Shown: positions 49,586-57,651 of the stretch, piece by piece
Numbering within the stretch: the first letter of the stretch is position 1
Layout: each line of letters starts with the position of its first letter
Source: UBA4085 sp964556755
Lineage (GTDB): Bacteria; Acidobacteriota; Aminicenantia; Aminicenantales; UBA4085
Reading direction: 5' to 3'
DNA length: 64,000 nucleotides
Assembly (NCBI GenBank): GCA_964556755.1
Contig: CAZKXI010000012.1
Span: forward strand, 14,878-78,877
Notes under the pieces: generated by a model
Database searches by the model: none
Told to the model about the DNA's origin: nothing
Seen by the model: only the letters and a program-made list of their open reading frames with translations
Program-made: the position numbers and the translations under genes

Positions 49586-50731
49586 ATGATCAAGAAGTAC
49601 TACCTGCTCTCGCCCGGGCCTACGCCGGTGCCGGAGAACGTCCTGGCCGCGGCGGCCGAGCCGATCATCCACCACCGGACGCCGGAGTTCTCCAAGATCT
49701 TCATGGACACGACGGAGATGCTGAAGATGGTCTTCGGGACCAAGGAGGACCTCTTCATCCTGACCTCCTCGGGCACCGGGGCCATGGAGACCGCGGTCGT
49801 CAACACCTTGTCCCCCGGCGACAAGGTCCTGACCCTCAACGCCGGCAAGTTCGGCGAGCGCTGGGGCAACATCTGCAAGGCCTACGGCATCGCCTACAAG
49901 GAGATCGTGGTCGAGTGGGGCAAGGACTACCCCAAGGAGAAGCTGGAGGCCGAGCTCCGGGCCATGCCCGACTGCAAGGCCGTCTTCTGCCAGCTGTCCG
50001 AGACCTCGACCGGGGCCATCTTCGACATCCAGGGCTTCGGCGAGGTGGTCTCCAAGACCGACGCCATCCTGGTCGTGGACGGCATCTCGGGAACCGGGGC
50101 CACCCCCTGCCCGATGGACGAGTGGAAGATCGACCTGATGGTCTCGGGCTGCCAGAAGTCGTTCATGATCCCGCCCGGCCTGGCCTACATCGCCTTCGGT
50201 CCCAAGGCCTGGAAGATGGTCGAGACGGCCAAGTGTCCCAAGTTCTACTTCGACGCCAAGAAGGCCAAGAAGAACCTGGCCGACAAGACCACGCCCTGGA
50301 CGCCGGCCGTGTCGCTGGTCATCCAGCAGAAGAAGGCCCTCGACATCATCGCCGGCATGGGGCTGGAGAAGCTCTTCGAGCATCACCGCATCCTCGGCGA
50401 CGCCACCCGGGCCGGGGTCAAGGCCCTGGGCCTGGAGCTTCTGTCCGAGCGGCCCGGCAACATCCTGACCGCGGTCAAGACGCCGGCCGGCCTGGAGGGC
50501 GGCAAGATCGTCAAGACCATGCAGAACAAGTACATGGCCTATATCGCCGGGGCCCAGGACCCGATGAAGGGCAAGTTCTTCCGCATCGCCCACCTCGGGT
50601 ACATGGGCGGCTTCGATATCGTCACCGCCCTGACCGCCCTGGAGATGACCCTGGCCGACCTGGGCTACGCCTTCGAGCCCGGCGTCTCGATCAAGGCGGC
50701 CGAGCCGATCCTGCGCGGGAGCTGGTCATGA
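49586..50731 (+). CDS. class V aminotransferase (serine-pyruvate/phosphoserine type)
   Basis: A 381-residue PLP enzyme of the serine-glyoxylate/serine-pyruvate aminotransferase group. It starts with LLSPGPTPVPENV; the PLP-binding Lys is in SGCQKSFMIPPG, with SSGTGAMETAV binding phosphate and VVDGISGTGA contributing the Asp. The ATG at 49586 follows AGGAGGAGCC. It overlaps serA by 4 bp. In several anaerobic lineages this pair replaces SerC plus SerA, so here it probably makes (phospho)serine from 3-phosphohydroxypyruvate; that is inference. Confidence 0.88.
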   Translation: MIKKYYLLSPGPTPVPENVLAAAAEPIIHHRTPEFSKIFMDTTEMLKMVFGTKEDLFILTSSGTGAMETAVVNTLSPGDKVLTLNAGKFGERWGNICKAYGIAYKEIVVEWGKDYPKEKLEAELRAMPDCKAVFCQLSETSTGAIFDIQGFGEVVSKTDAILVVDGISGTGATPCPMDEWKIDLMVSGCQKSFMIPPGLAYIAFGPKAWKMVETAKCPKFYFDAKKAKKNLADKTTPWTPAVSLVIQQKKALDIIAGMGLEKLFEHHRILGDATRAGVKALGLELLSERPGNILTAVKTPAGLEGGKIVKTMQNKYMAYIAGAQDPMKGKFFRIAHLGYMGGFDIVTALTALEMTLADLGYAFEPGVSIKAAEPILRGSWS

Positions 50732-51627
50732 AGAAGATCCTCATCGCCGACGCCCTGGACAAGGAGGCGATCGGGCAGCTCCAGGCCGTGCCCGGTTTCG
50801 AGGTCACGGTCAAGACCGGCCTGGACGAGGCCGCCCTCGTTCAGACCATCCCCGGCTTCAACGCCGTCGTCGTCCGCAGCGCGACCAAGATCACTCGGCC
50901 GGTCATCGAGGCCTCCGCCGGCCTCGAGATCGTGGTCCGGGCCGGCATCGGGCTGGACAACGTCGACTCCGCGGCCGCCAAGGCCAAGGGCGTCACCGTG
51001 GCCAACACGCCCTCGGCCACGACGATCTCGGTGGCCGAGTACACCTTCGGGCTGATGCTGGCCGCGGTTCGTCAGCAGGGCCGGGCCAACGTGGGCATGA
51101 AGCAGCACAAGTGGGAGAAGAAGGCCCTGCACGGGACCGAGCTGTACGGCAAGACCCTGGGCCTCGTCGGGGCCGGCCGCATCGGCCTGGCCGTGGCCCA
51201 GCGGGCTCTGGCCTTCGGCATGACCGTCCTGGCCTACGACGTGATCCCGGTCAAGACGGAGCTGGCCGTCCGCCAGGTGCCCCTGGACGAGCTCCTCGCC
51301 GCCGCCGACGTCATCACCTTGCACGTGCCCAAGACCCAGGGCGCGCTCCTCGGCCCGGCCGAGTTCGCCCGGATGAAGGACGGCGTCATCCTGGTCAACG
51401 CCGCCCGCGGCGGCGTCGTCGACGAGACGGCCCTCCTGGCCGCTCTCAACAGCGGCAAGGTCCGAGCCGCGGCCCTGGACGTCTTCGCCAAGGAGCCGCC
51501 CGAGGACTGGACGCTCGTCGACCATGTGAACGTCGTCGCCGCCCCCCACATCGCTTCCCAGGCCGAGGAGGGCCAGAAGCGGGCCGGGCTGGAAGTCGTT
51601 CGCATTCTCAAAGAAAAGCTGGCCTGA
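50728..51627 (+). CDS. serA: D-3-phosphoglycerate dehydrogenase, short form
   Basis: A 299-residue D-isomer hydroxyacid dehydrogenase, the first step of serine synthesis. The NAD-binding motif is GLVGAGRIGLAVAQ; catalytic Arg lies in NAARGGVVDE and the His in APHIASQ. It ends without the ACT or intervening domains of longer SerA proteins, so it should not be feedback-inhibited through ACT. The ATG at 50728 overlaps the preceding stop as ATGA. A strong terminator follows. Another 2-hydroxyacid substrate is possible, but the partner gene favours SerA. Confidence 0.85.
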   Translation: MKKILIADALDKEAIGQLQAVPGFEVTVKTGLDEAALVQTIPGFNAVVVRSATKITRPVIEASAGLEIVVRAGIGLDNVDSAAAKAKGVTVANTPSATTISVAEYTFGLMLAAVRQQGRANVGMKQHKWEKKALHGTELYGKTLGLVGAGRIGLAVAQRALAFGMTVLAYDVIPVKTELAVRQVPLDELLAAADVITLHVPKTQGALLGPAEFARMKDGVILVNAARGGVVDETALLAALNSGKVRAAALDVFAKEPPEDWTLVDHVNVVAAPHIASQAEEGQKRAGLEVVRILKEKLA

Positions 51628-51650
51628 CGGCCGGCGGCCGCCTCCCTTTC

Positions 51651-51698
51651 GGCGGCGGGACGACGGAGCCGCCTCCGTCCTCCCGCCGCCTTTTTTTT
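51651..51698 (+). terminator. intrinsic terminator after serA
   Basis: A long GC-rich hairpin (about 51651-51668 with 51673-51690, one or two small bulges) followed by eight T residues at 51691-51698. It ends the aminotransferase-serA transcript. Confidence 0.9.
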
Positions 51699-51781
51699 GC
51701 TCTTCGCCCAATTTCCGGGAGGCGGGCGACGCGCGATCAGGCTTCTTCCTATCGGAATAGTATTTTTTAACTGCTTTCGGC

Positions 51782-51787
51782 TATAAT
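51782..51787 (+). promoter_or_regulatory. -10 box of the cysteine desulfurase gene
   Basis: Perfect TATAAT (51782-51787) with no good -35 box. It contains the ATG at 51786, so translation must start later; the ATG at 51825 fits a leader of about 31 nt. Confidence 0.5.
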
Positions 51788-51824
51788 GAAGCCCCGGCCC
51801 CGCGGCCGCGAAAGCGAGAACGAG

Positions 51825-52988
51825 ATGGTCTACTTCGACAACAACGCCACGACCCCGCTGGATCCCCGCGTGATCGAGCGGATGTCCGCCTTCATGCGCG
51901 ACCAGTTCGGCAATCCCTCCTCGCTCTACCCCATCGGCCGCCAAGCCAAGGAGAGCCTGCACGAAGCCCGCCAGCACGTGGCCCGGGCCCTCGGCGCGGC
52001 CGTCGGCGACATCACCTTCACCGGCTCGGGGACCGAGTCCGACAACCTGGCCCTGCTCGGCGTCCTGGAGGCCCGGCCCGACCGCCCCGAGCTGGTCGTC
52101 TCGGCCATCGAGCATCCGGCCGTCCAGGAGACGGCCGTCTACTGCGAGCGGAGGGGGATCAAGGTGACGGTCGTGCCCGTCGACCGCTTCGGCACGATCG
52201 ACCGCGAGGCTCTGGATCGGGCGGTTACCGGCCGGACGGCTTTGGTCTCCGTCATGCACGCCAACAACGAGATCGGGACGATCCAGCCGATCCGCGAGAT
52301 CGCGGATCTGGCCCACGCCCGGGGGGCGCTGGTCCACACCGACGCCGTCCAGTCCTTCGGCAAGATCGCCGTCGACGTGGAGGCCCTGGGCGTGGACCTG
52401 CTGACCGTCTCGAGCCACAAGATCTACGGCCCCAAGGGCGTCGGGGCCCTCTATGTCCGCAAGGGAACGCCCCTTCTCCCCTTCGTCCACGGCGGCCACC
52501 AGGAGCGGGGCCTGCGGGCCGGAACCGAGAACACCATCGGCATCGTCGGCTTCGGCGAAGCGGCCCGCATCCTGCCCGAGGCCATGGCTCAGGACAAGCC
52601 CCGCCTGACGGCCCTGGCCGCCCGCTTGCGGGCCGGCCTGGAGCAGCGGATCGCCAAGATCCATCTCAACGGCCATCCCACGGACCGGGTCCCGACCACC
52701 TTGAGCTACGCCATCCTGGGACTGGAGGCCGAAGCGGTCCTGCTCGGCCTGGCCACCCAGGGCATCAGCGTCTCGACCGGATCCGCCTGCAGCGAGGACT
52801 CCGACGACGTCTCCCACGTCCTCAAGGCCATCGGGCTGAGGCCCGAGTTCGCCCGGTCGACCGTCCGCCTCTCGCTCGGCCGCTTCAACACGGAGGCGGA
52901 CGTCGACACCGCCCTGGACGTCATCCCCGGCATGGTCGAGAAGCTGCGCCGTATCTCGGCCTGGGATCCCGAGGAGATCGGGTCATGA
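51825..52988 (+). CDS. cysteine desulfurase (IscS/NifS family)
   Basis: A 387-residue class V PLP enzyme that takes sulfur from cysteine for iron-sulfur clusters, thio-tRNA or other sulfur products. It begins VYFDNNATTPLDP; PLP-Lys199 is in SSHKIYGPKG and the persulfide Cys322 in STGSACSEDSDD. Length and motifs match the IscS/NifS group (group I). It overlaps the homocysteine methyltransferase gene by 4 bp, an unusual partner; no scaffold (IscU) or tRNA thiolase (MnmA) gene is adjacent. The start is set by the promoter evidence above. Confidence 0.92.
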   Translation: MVYFDNNATTPLDPRVIERMSAFMRDQFGNPSSLYPIGRQAKESLHEARQHVARALGAAVGDITFTGSGTESDNLALLGVLEARPDRPELVVSAIEHPAVQETAVYCERRGIKVTVVPVDRFGTIDREALDRAVTGRTALVSVMHANNEIGTIQPIREIADLAHARGALVHTDAVQSFGKIAVDVEALGVDLLTVSSHKIYGPKGVGALYVRKGTPLLPFVHGGHQERGLRAGTENTIGIVGFGEAARILPEAMAQDKPRLTALAARLRAGLEQRIAKIHLNGHPTDRVPTTLSYAILGLEAEAVLLGLATQGISVSTGSACSEDSDDVSHVLKAIGLRPEFARSTVRLSLGRFNTEADVDTALDVIPGMVEKLRRISAWDPEEIGS

Positions 52989-53869
52989 GCGCCGCCATCC
53001 TGGAGCTGGCCCGGTCCCGGACCGTCCTGCTGGATGGAGGCATGGGGACGGAGCTGATGAAGAGGGGGCTCCCCCAGGGCCTCTGCCCCGAGCTCTGGAA
53101 CGTCGAGAACCCGGCCGCCGTGCGCGATATGCACGCTTCCTACTTCGCGGCCGGATCGGACGCGGTCACCACGAACTCCTTCGGCGGTCACCCCCTCAAA
53201 TTGGAGGCCTTCGGGCTGCGCCCCCGGACCGCCGAGCTCAATGCGGCCGCCGCCGCCAACGTTGCGGCGGCCAGGCCCGCCGGACGCTTCGTCGCCGGAA
53301 GCTTGGGACCGACGGGTCAGCTCCTCAAGCCCGATGGCGAGCACACCGAGGCCGAGTTCGAGTCCGGCTTCGCCGAGCAGGCGGCCGCCCTGGCCGCCGG
53401 CGGGGCGGACGTCCTGATCGTCGAGACGATGTTCGACCTGCGCGAAGCCCTGACCGCCGTGCGCGGTGCCCTGGCGGCCTCCGCCGGGCGGCCGGTCTTC
53501 GCGACCATGACTTTCACCAAGACTCGCCGCGGCTTCTTCACCATGATGGGCGATCCCCTGGCCGCCTCCATGGCCGCGCTGGAGAGAGCCGGCGCCTCGG
53601 CGGTAGGGGCCAACTGCACTCTGACCTCCGCCGACATGATCGGTCTGGCCGGCGAGCTGCGTGCGGCCACGGACTTGCCGCTCATCATCCAGCCGAACGC
53701 GGGCCGGCCCGGCGTCGACGGCCAGGGCGGATTAGCCTATGCTCAAACGGCCGCGGAGTTCGCCGCCGACATGAAGGCCATCGCCGACGCCGGAGTGGGC
53801 TTTCTGGGCGGCTGCTGCGGCACGACCCCCGACTCGATCCGCGGCCTGGCCGCCCTTCTCGGACGCTGA
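52985..53869 (+). CDS. homocysteine S-methyltransferase (MetH N-terminal-like)
   Basis: A 294-residue zinc methyltransferase with a (beta/alpha)8 barrel like the homocysteine-binding module of MetH and BHMT. It has the family start LLDGGMGTELMKRG, DAVTTNSFGGHP and the zinc-binding Cys residues in GANCTL and GGCCGTTPD. The B12 and SAM-reactivation domains of MetH are absent, so it must use another methyl donor or act with a separate corrinoid protein. It overlaps the cysteine desulfurase gene by 4 bp. AhcY and MetK of the same cycle are encoded 8-11 kb away. Confidence 0.88.
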   Translation: MSAAILELARSRTVLLDGGMGTELMKRGLPQGLCPELWNVENPAAVRDMHASYFAAGSDAVTTNSFGGHPLKLEAFGLRPRTAELNAAAAANVAAARPAGRFVAGSLGPTGQLLKPDGEHTEAEFESGFAEQAAALAAGGADVLIVETMFDLREALTAVRGALAASAGRPVFATMTFTKTRRGFFTMMGDPLAASMAALERAGASAVGANCTLTSADMIGLAGELRAATDLPLIIQPNAGRPGVDGQGGLAYAQTAAEFAADMKAIADAGVGFLGGCCGTTPDSIRGLAALLGR

Positions 53870-53883
53870 CGGCTCTCCCGGGG

Positions 53884-54420
53884 CTAGAGCGCCTTCAGCT
53901 CGGCCAGGTATCCGCGCCGGACTTCCAAAAAGAAGGCCTGGTAGCCCTCTTGGGCGTAGTCGGGGTAGGTCCAGTCCAAGAGCCGGATGCCCGTCCGGGT
54001 GAAGAGGAATTCCAGGTGGGCGTAGATGCCATCCGCCAAGGGGATGCGATGGGAGAAATCCTTGGCCGTGGCCATGATAAGGGCCGCCCGGGTCAGGTAT
54101 CCGGGGTCGATGTTGACGGGTCGCCGCGGCGAGCCGAGAAGGCGCCGGATTGTCTCCTCCAACGCGTTGCTGCGGATCTTGAGGCCGGACAGCCCCTCGG
54201 GTCCGACGAGTCCGGCGAAGCTGAGAAAACGCCTCTTCAATCCCGGCCCCATCTCGGGGACATAGTAGTCGGTCGCGGTGAACTCGAAGGTCGGGCTGCG
54301 CCTCTCGACCTGGCCCAGCATCTCGACCAGGCCCGACTCGGCCGCCCGGAAAGCCGCTTCGTCCGCAGCGATCAGCCCGCAGACGGGCTTGACCGGGAGG
54401 AAGGGTCGGGGATAAGCCAT
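53884..54420 (-). CDS. DUF4416 family protein
   Basis: A 178-residue soluble protein of DUF4416, a family of unknown function. Typical features are FTATDYYVPEMGPGLKRRF, GLKIRSNALEE, the segment VNIDPGYLTRAALIMATAKD and HRIPLADGIYAHLEF ending in TYPDYAQEGY. The ATG at 54420 is favoured over a TTG 18 bp upstream; its promoter's -10 box ends 6 nt before it. It is convergent with the methyltransferase gene (14 bp) and divergent from asnS. Confidence 0.85.
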   Translation of the reverse strand: MAYPRPFLPVKPVCGLIAADEAAFRAAESGLVEMLGQVERRSPTFEFTATDYYVPEMGPGLKRRFLSFAGLVGPEGLSGLKIRSNALEETIRRLLGSPRRPVNIDPGYLTRAALIMATAKDFSHRIPLADGIYAHLEFLFTRTGIRLLDWTYPDYAQEGYQAFFLEVRRGYLAELKAL

Positions 54421-54426
54421 GGCTCC

Positions 54427-54455
54427 AAGGTAGACCAACTCCGGCCGCCGGTCAA
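54427..54455 (-). promoter_or_regulatory. promoter of the DUF4416 gene
   Basis: On the minus strand TTGACC (54450-54455), 17-bp spacer, TACCTT (54427-54432), ending 6 nt before the ATG at 54420. Predicts a leaderless message. Confidence 0.5.
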
Positions 54456-54482
54456 ACCGGCTCTTCAGGGGGCTTCGGGCGA

Positions 54483-54511
54483 TTGCGCGCCCGCGGCGGT
54501 TGGCCTATAAT
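54483..54511 (+). promoter_or_regulatory. promoter of asnS
   Basis: TTGCGC (54483-54488), 17-bp spacer, perfect TATAAT (54506-54511). The leader of about 22 nt contains CGAGGAA before the ATG at 54540. Confidence 0.6.
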
Positions 54512-54539
54512 GGACTGACTTTTCCCGAGGAAACGCGCC

Positions 54540-55832
54540 ATGAAATGGGTCTATGTCGAAGACATCGCCGCCTTCAAGGACCAGGACGTCGAGATCCGCG
54601 GCTGGGTCTACAACAAGACGTCGATGGGCAAGGTCCGCTTCATCCTGGTCCGCGACGGCACCGGGATCATCCAGGCCACGGCCTTCGGCCGGGACGGATC
54701 GAATCCCCTCTTCGCTTCCTTCGACGCCCTGACCCAGGAGTCGTCGCTCATCGTCCGCGGCCGGGTCCGCGAGGACAAGCGGGCCCCGGGTGGATACGAG
54801 CTCAGCCTGTCCGAGATCAGGATCCTCCAGGTGGCTCAGGACTACCCCATCACGCCCAAGGAGCACACGACGCCCTTCCTGATGGAGCACCGCCACCTCT
54901 GGCTGCGCTCCAGCAAGCAGCACGCCGTGCTCCAGGTCCGGGCCGAGGTGGTCAAGGCCATCCGCAACTTCTTCGACGACCGCGGCTTCCGTCTGATGGA
55001 CACGCCGATCCTGACGCCCAGCGCCTGCGAAGGCACGACGACGCTCTTCGAGACCAAGTACTTCGACCAAGCCGCCTACCTCAGCCAGAGCGGCCAGCTC
55101 TACAACGAGGCCACGGCGGCCGCCTTCGGCAAGGTCTACTGCTTCGGGCCGGCCTTCCGGGCCGAGAAGTCCAAGACCCGCCGCCATCTGATCGAGTTCT
55201 GGATGGTCGAGCCCGAAGTCGCCTTCGCCGAGATGGAGGACGTCGTGGCCCTGGGGACCGACTTGGTCCTGTTCATCATCGAGCGCGTCCTGGCCCGCCG
55301 CCGGGCCGAGCTGGACATCCTGGAGCGCGACCTCAAGCCGCTGGAGGCGATCGCCGGCCCGTTCCCCCGCTTCACCTACGACGAGATCGTGCCCCGGCTC
55401 CAGGAGAAGGGCTCGGCCATGGCCTACGGCGACGATTTCGGAGCGCCTGAGGAGACGATCCTCTCGAGCCTCTCGGAGAATCCCGTCCTGATCACCCACT
55501 TCCCCGCCGCCATCAAGGCCTTCTACATGCAGCCCGACGAGGCCCGCCCCGACCTGGCCCTGGGGGTGGACTTCATGGCCCCCGAGGGGTATGGCGAGAT
55601 CATCGGCGGCGGGCAGCGGATCCACGATCTGGATCTCTTGGAGCGCCGCATCCGGGAGGCCGGCCTCCCCCGCGAGGCCTACCAGTGGTACATCGACCTG
55701 CGCAAGTACGGCTCGTGTCCCCACTCGGGATTCGGCCTGGGGGTGGAGCGGGTCGTCTCCTGGATGTGCGGCATCCGCCATATCCGCGAGACGATTCCCT
55801 TCCCGCGGCTGCTCTACCGGATCTATCCGTGA
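54540..55832 (+). CDS. asnS: asparaginyl-tRNA synthetase
   Basis: A 430-residue class IIb aminoacyl-tRNA synthetase that charges tRNA-Asn. An N-terminal OB-fold anticodon-binding domain (VEIRGWVYNKTSMGKVRF) is followed by the catalytic core with motif 2 (FGPAFRAEKSKTRRHLIEFW) and motif 3 (GFGLGVERVVSWMCG); the end HIRETIPFPRLLYRIYP is the AsnRS/AspRS-type C-terminus. The ESxSE-like signature LTQESSLIV and overall pattern favour AsnRS over AspRS. It overlaps rimO by 4 bp and starts the plus-strand run to gpsA. Confidence 0.92.
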   Translation: MKWVYVEDIAAFKDQDVEIRGWVYNKTSMGKVRFILVRDGTGIIQATAFGRDGSNPLFASFDALTQESSLIVRGRVREDKRAPGGYELSLSEIRILQVAQDYPITPKEHTTPFLMEHRHLWLRSSKQHAVLQVRAEVVKAIRNFFDDRGFRLMDTPILTPSACEGTTTLFETKYFDQAAYLSQSGQLYNEATAAAFGKVYCFGPAFRAEKSKTRRHLIEFWMVEPEVAFAEMEDVVALGTDLVLFIIERVLARRRAELDILERDLKPLEAIAGPFPRFTYDEIVPRLQEKGSAMAYGDDFGAPEETILSSLSENPVLITHFPAAIKAFYMQPDEARPDLALGVDFMAPEGYGEIIGGGQRIHDLDLLERRIREAGLPREAYQWYIDLRKYGSCPHSGFGLGVERVVSWMCGIRHIRETIPFPRLLYRIYP

Positions 55833-57163
55833 GCGGCACCGTCTCGCTGATCACCTTCGGCTGCGCCAAGAACCTCGTCGACAGCGAGGTCATGCTCGGC
55901 CTTCTGGCCGAGGCCGGGTACCGCCCGGTCCCCGATCCCGAGCGGGCCGACGTCGTCGTGCTCAACACTTGCGGATTTCTCCGCGCCTCGCGCACCGAGG
56001 CCGAGTCCGCCCTCGCCGAAGCCTTGGCCCGGAAGGCCCGCCGCGGCGGCCGCGTCGTCGCGGCCGGCTGCTGCGTCCAGCGCTATGGAGCCGATCTGCG
56101 CCGCCGCTTTCCGGGAGTGGACGCCTGGCTCGGAGTCGCCGACATCGGTCAGATCGCGGCCGCGGTCCGCGGGACGCCCTTCCGCCCGGGCCGGCGGGCG
56201 TTCCTGGCCGGCTCCGAAGCGCCGCGCCGGCTCTCGACTCCCGCGGCCTGGGCCTATCTGAAGGTCTCCGAGGGCTGCTCGCACGCCTGCGCCTTCTGCG
56301 CCATCCCGGCCATCAAGGGACCTTACCGCTCCCGCTCCGCGGCCTCCATAGTCCGGGAAGCGGAGGGCCTGGTCGCCCGGGGCGTTCGCGAGATCATCCT
56401 GGTCTCCCAGGACACCACCTTCTTCGGCCGCGACCGCGGCCGGCGGGGCGGTCTGGCGGCGCTTCTGCGCCGCCTGGGACGGATCGAAGGCTTGGCTTGG
56501 ATCCGATTCCTCTACGGCTACCCCGAGGAGATCGACGACGACCTGTTGGAGGCCATGGCCGGGCCCAAGGTCTGCCGCTACCTGGACATCCCTTTCCAGC
56601 ACGCCGACCCGAAGATCGTCAAGGCCATGGGCCGGACCTTCCCGGCGGAGCGGGCCCTGCGGACGATCGAAAGAATCCGGCGCCGCCTGCCGGGGGTGTC
56701 GCTCCGCACGTCCCTCATCGTCGGATTTCCGGGAGAGGGCCGGCGCGAGTTCGATGGGCTTATGGCCTTCGTCCGCGAGGCCGCCTTCGACCATCTGGGC
56801 GTCTTCCCCTATTCGCGCGAGGAGGGCACGGCGGCCTGGGGCCTGGGCGATCCGGTGCCCGCGCCCGTCAAGCGGCGCCGCCTGGAGCGGATCTTGAAGC
56901 TTCAAGCCGGCATCTCCGCCGGGGCCCTGGCCGCGCAGGTCGGGCGCAGGGTCGAGGCGATGATCGAAGGAGCCTGGGCCTCCGGCCCGGGCTTCCTGGT
57001 CGGCCGGACCCGCGCCCAGGCCCCCGAGGTGGATGGCGTCGTCCTCGTCGAGCGTCCGGCCGGCTGGAGCCCGCACCGTCGTCCCCTGGTCGAGGTTGAA
57101 ATCACCGCGGCCGACGTGTATGATCTGCACGGTCGGATCGCATCCCCGAGACCCACCCGCTGA
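55829..57163 (+). CDS. rimO: ribosomal protein uS12 methylthiotransferase
   Basis: A 444-residue radical-SAM methylthiotransferase that adds SCH3 to Asp89 of ribosomal protein S12. Three Cys of the N-terminal cluster lie in ITFGCAKN, NTCGFL and AGCCVQ; the radical-SAM triad is CSHACAFC; a TRAM domain with APEVDG and ADVYDLHG closes the protein. The start is GTG at 55829, overlapping the asnS stop as GTGA, which begins the canonical SGTVSLITFGC. RimO rather than MiaB is supported by the APEVDG segment and the pgpA neighbour. Confidence 0.9.
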   Translation: MSGTVSLITFGCAKNLVDSEVMLGLLAEAGYRPVPDPERADVVVLNTCGFLRASRTEAESALAEALARKARRGGRVVAAGCCVQRYGADLRRRFPGVDAWLGVADIGQIAAAVRGTPFRPGRRAFLAGSEAPRRLSTPAAWAYLKVSEGCSHACAFCAIPAIKGPYRSRSAASIVREAEGLVARGVREIILVSQDTTFFGRDRGRRGGLAALLRRLGRIEGLAWIRFLYGYPEEIDDDLLEAMAGPKVCRYLDIPFQHADPKIVKAMGRTFPAERALRTIERIRRRLPGVSLRTSLIVGFPGEGRREFDGLMAFVREAAFDHLGVFPYSREEGTAAWGLGDPVPAPVKRRRLERILKLQAGISAGALAAQVGRRVEAMIEGAWASGPGFLVGRTRAQAPEVDGVVLVERPAGWSPHRRPLVEVEITAADVYDLHGRIASPRPTR

Positions 57164-57204
57164 GCGCCGGACGCGGGACTCCGTCTCGGGAGCGAAGGGA
57201 GAGC

Positions 57205-57651
57205 ATGGACATCAGCCGGGTGGCCGCCACGTTCTTGGGAGCCGGGCATTTTCCCGTCGCGCCGGGAACGTTCGCCAGCCTCCTGGCGGCCCTTGTCCAT
57301 GCCTTTCTCCTGGTCCGCCTGCCCCTGGCCGGGCGGATCGCGATCATCGCCGGGACGTTCCTCCTCGGCGTGGCCGCCTCGTCCGCCGCGGCCCGGTCCT
57401 TCGGCCTCAAGGACCCGCGTCCGGTCGTCATCGACGAGGTGGTCGGTCAGTGGGCGGCTCTGCTCCTGGCTCCCGCGTCATGGATCCCCCTCCTCCTGGG
57501 ATTCCTGCTCTTCCGCCTCTTCGATATCCTCAAGCCCCTGGGCATCAGGAAGATCGAGTCCCTGCCTTCCGGCTGGGGCATCATGGCCGATGACATGGCC
57601 GCCGGCCTCGTCTCCCTGGCTCTCCTGCAAGCCCTCCGTCCCCTCCTATGA
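57205..57651 (+). CDS. pgpA: phosphatidylglycerophosphatase A
   Basis: A 148-residue membrane enzyme that dephosphorylates phosphatidylglycerol phosphate to phosphatidylglycerol. The family motifs are all present: GHFPVAPGTFASL, VVIDEVVGQWAAL, FRLFDILKPLG and GIMADDMAAG, with the metal-binding Asp residues, and about four membrane spans. AAGGGAGAG precedes the ATG. It overlaps cinA by 4 bp. Other phospholipid genes (plsY, gpsA) are three and four genes downstream. Confidence 0.9.
   Translation: MDISRVAATFLGAGHFPVAPGTFASLLAALVHAFLLVRLPLAGRIAIIAGTFLLGVAASSAAARSFGLKDPRPVVIDEVVGQWAALLLAPASWIPLLLGFLLFRLFDILKPLGIRKIESLPSGWGIMADDMAAGLVSLALLQALRPLL

Noticed and set aside
51786..51824. Upstream ATG for the cysteine desulfurase
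   Set aside because: It is part of the TATAAT box and would add 13 residues not usual for the family.
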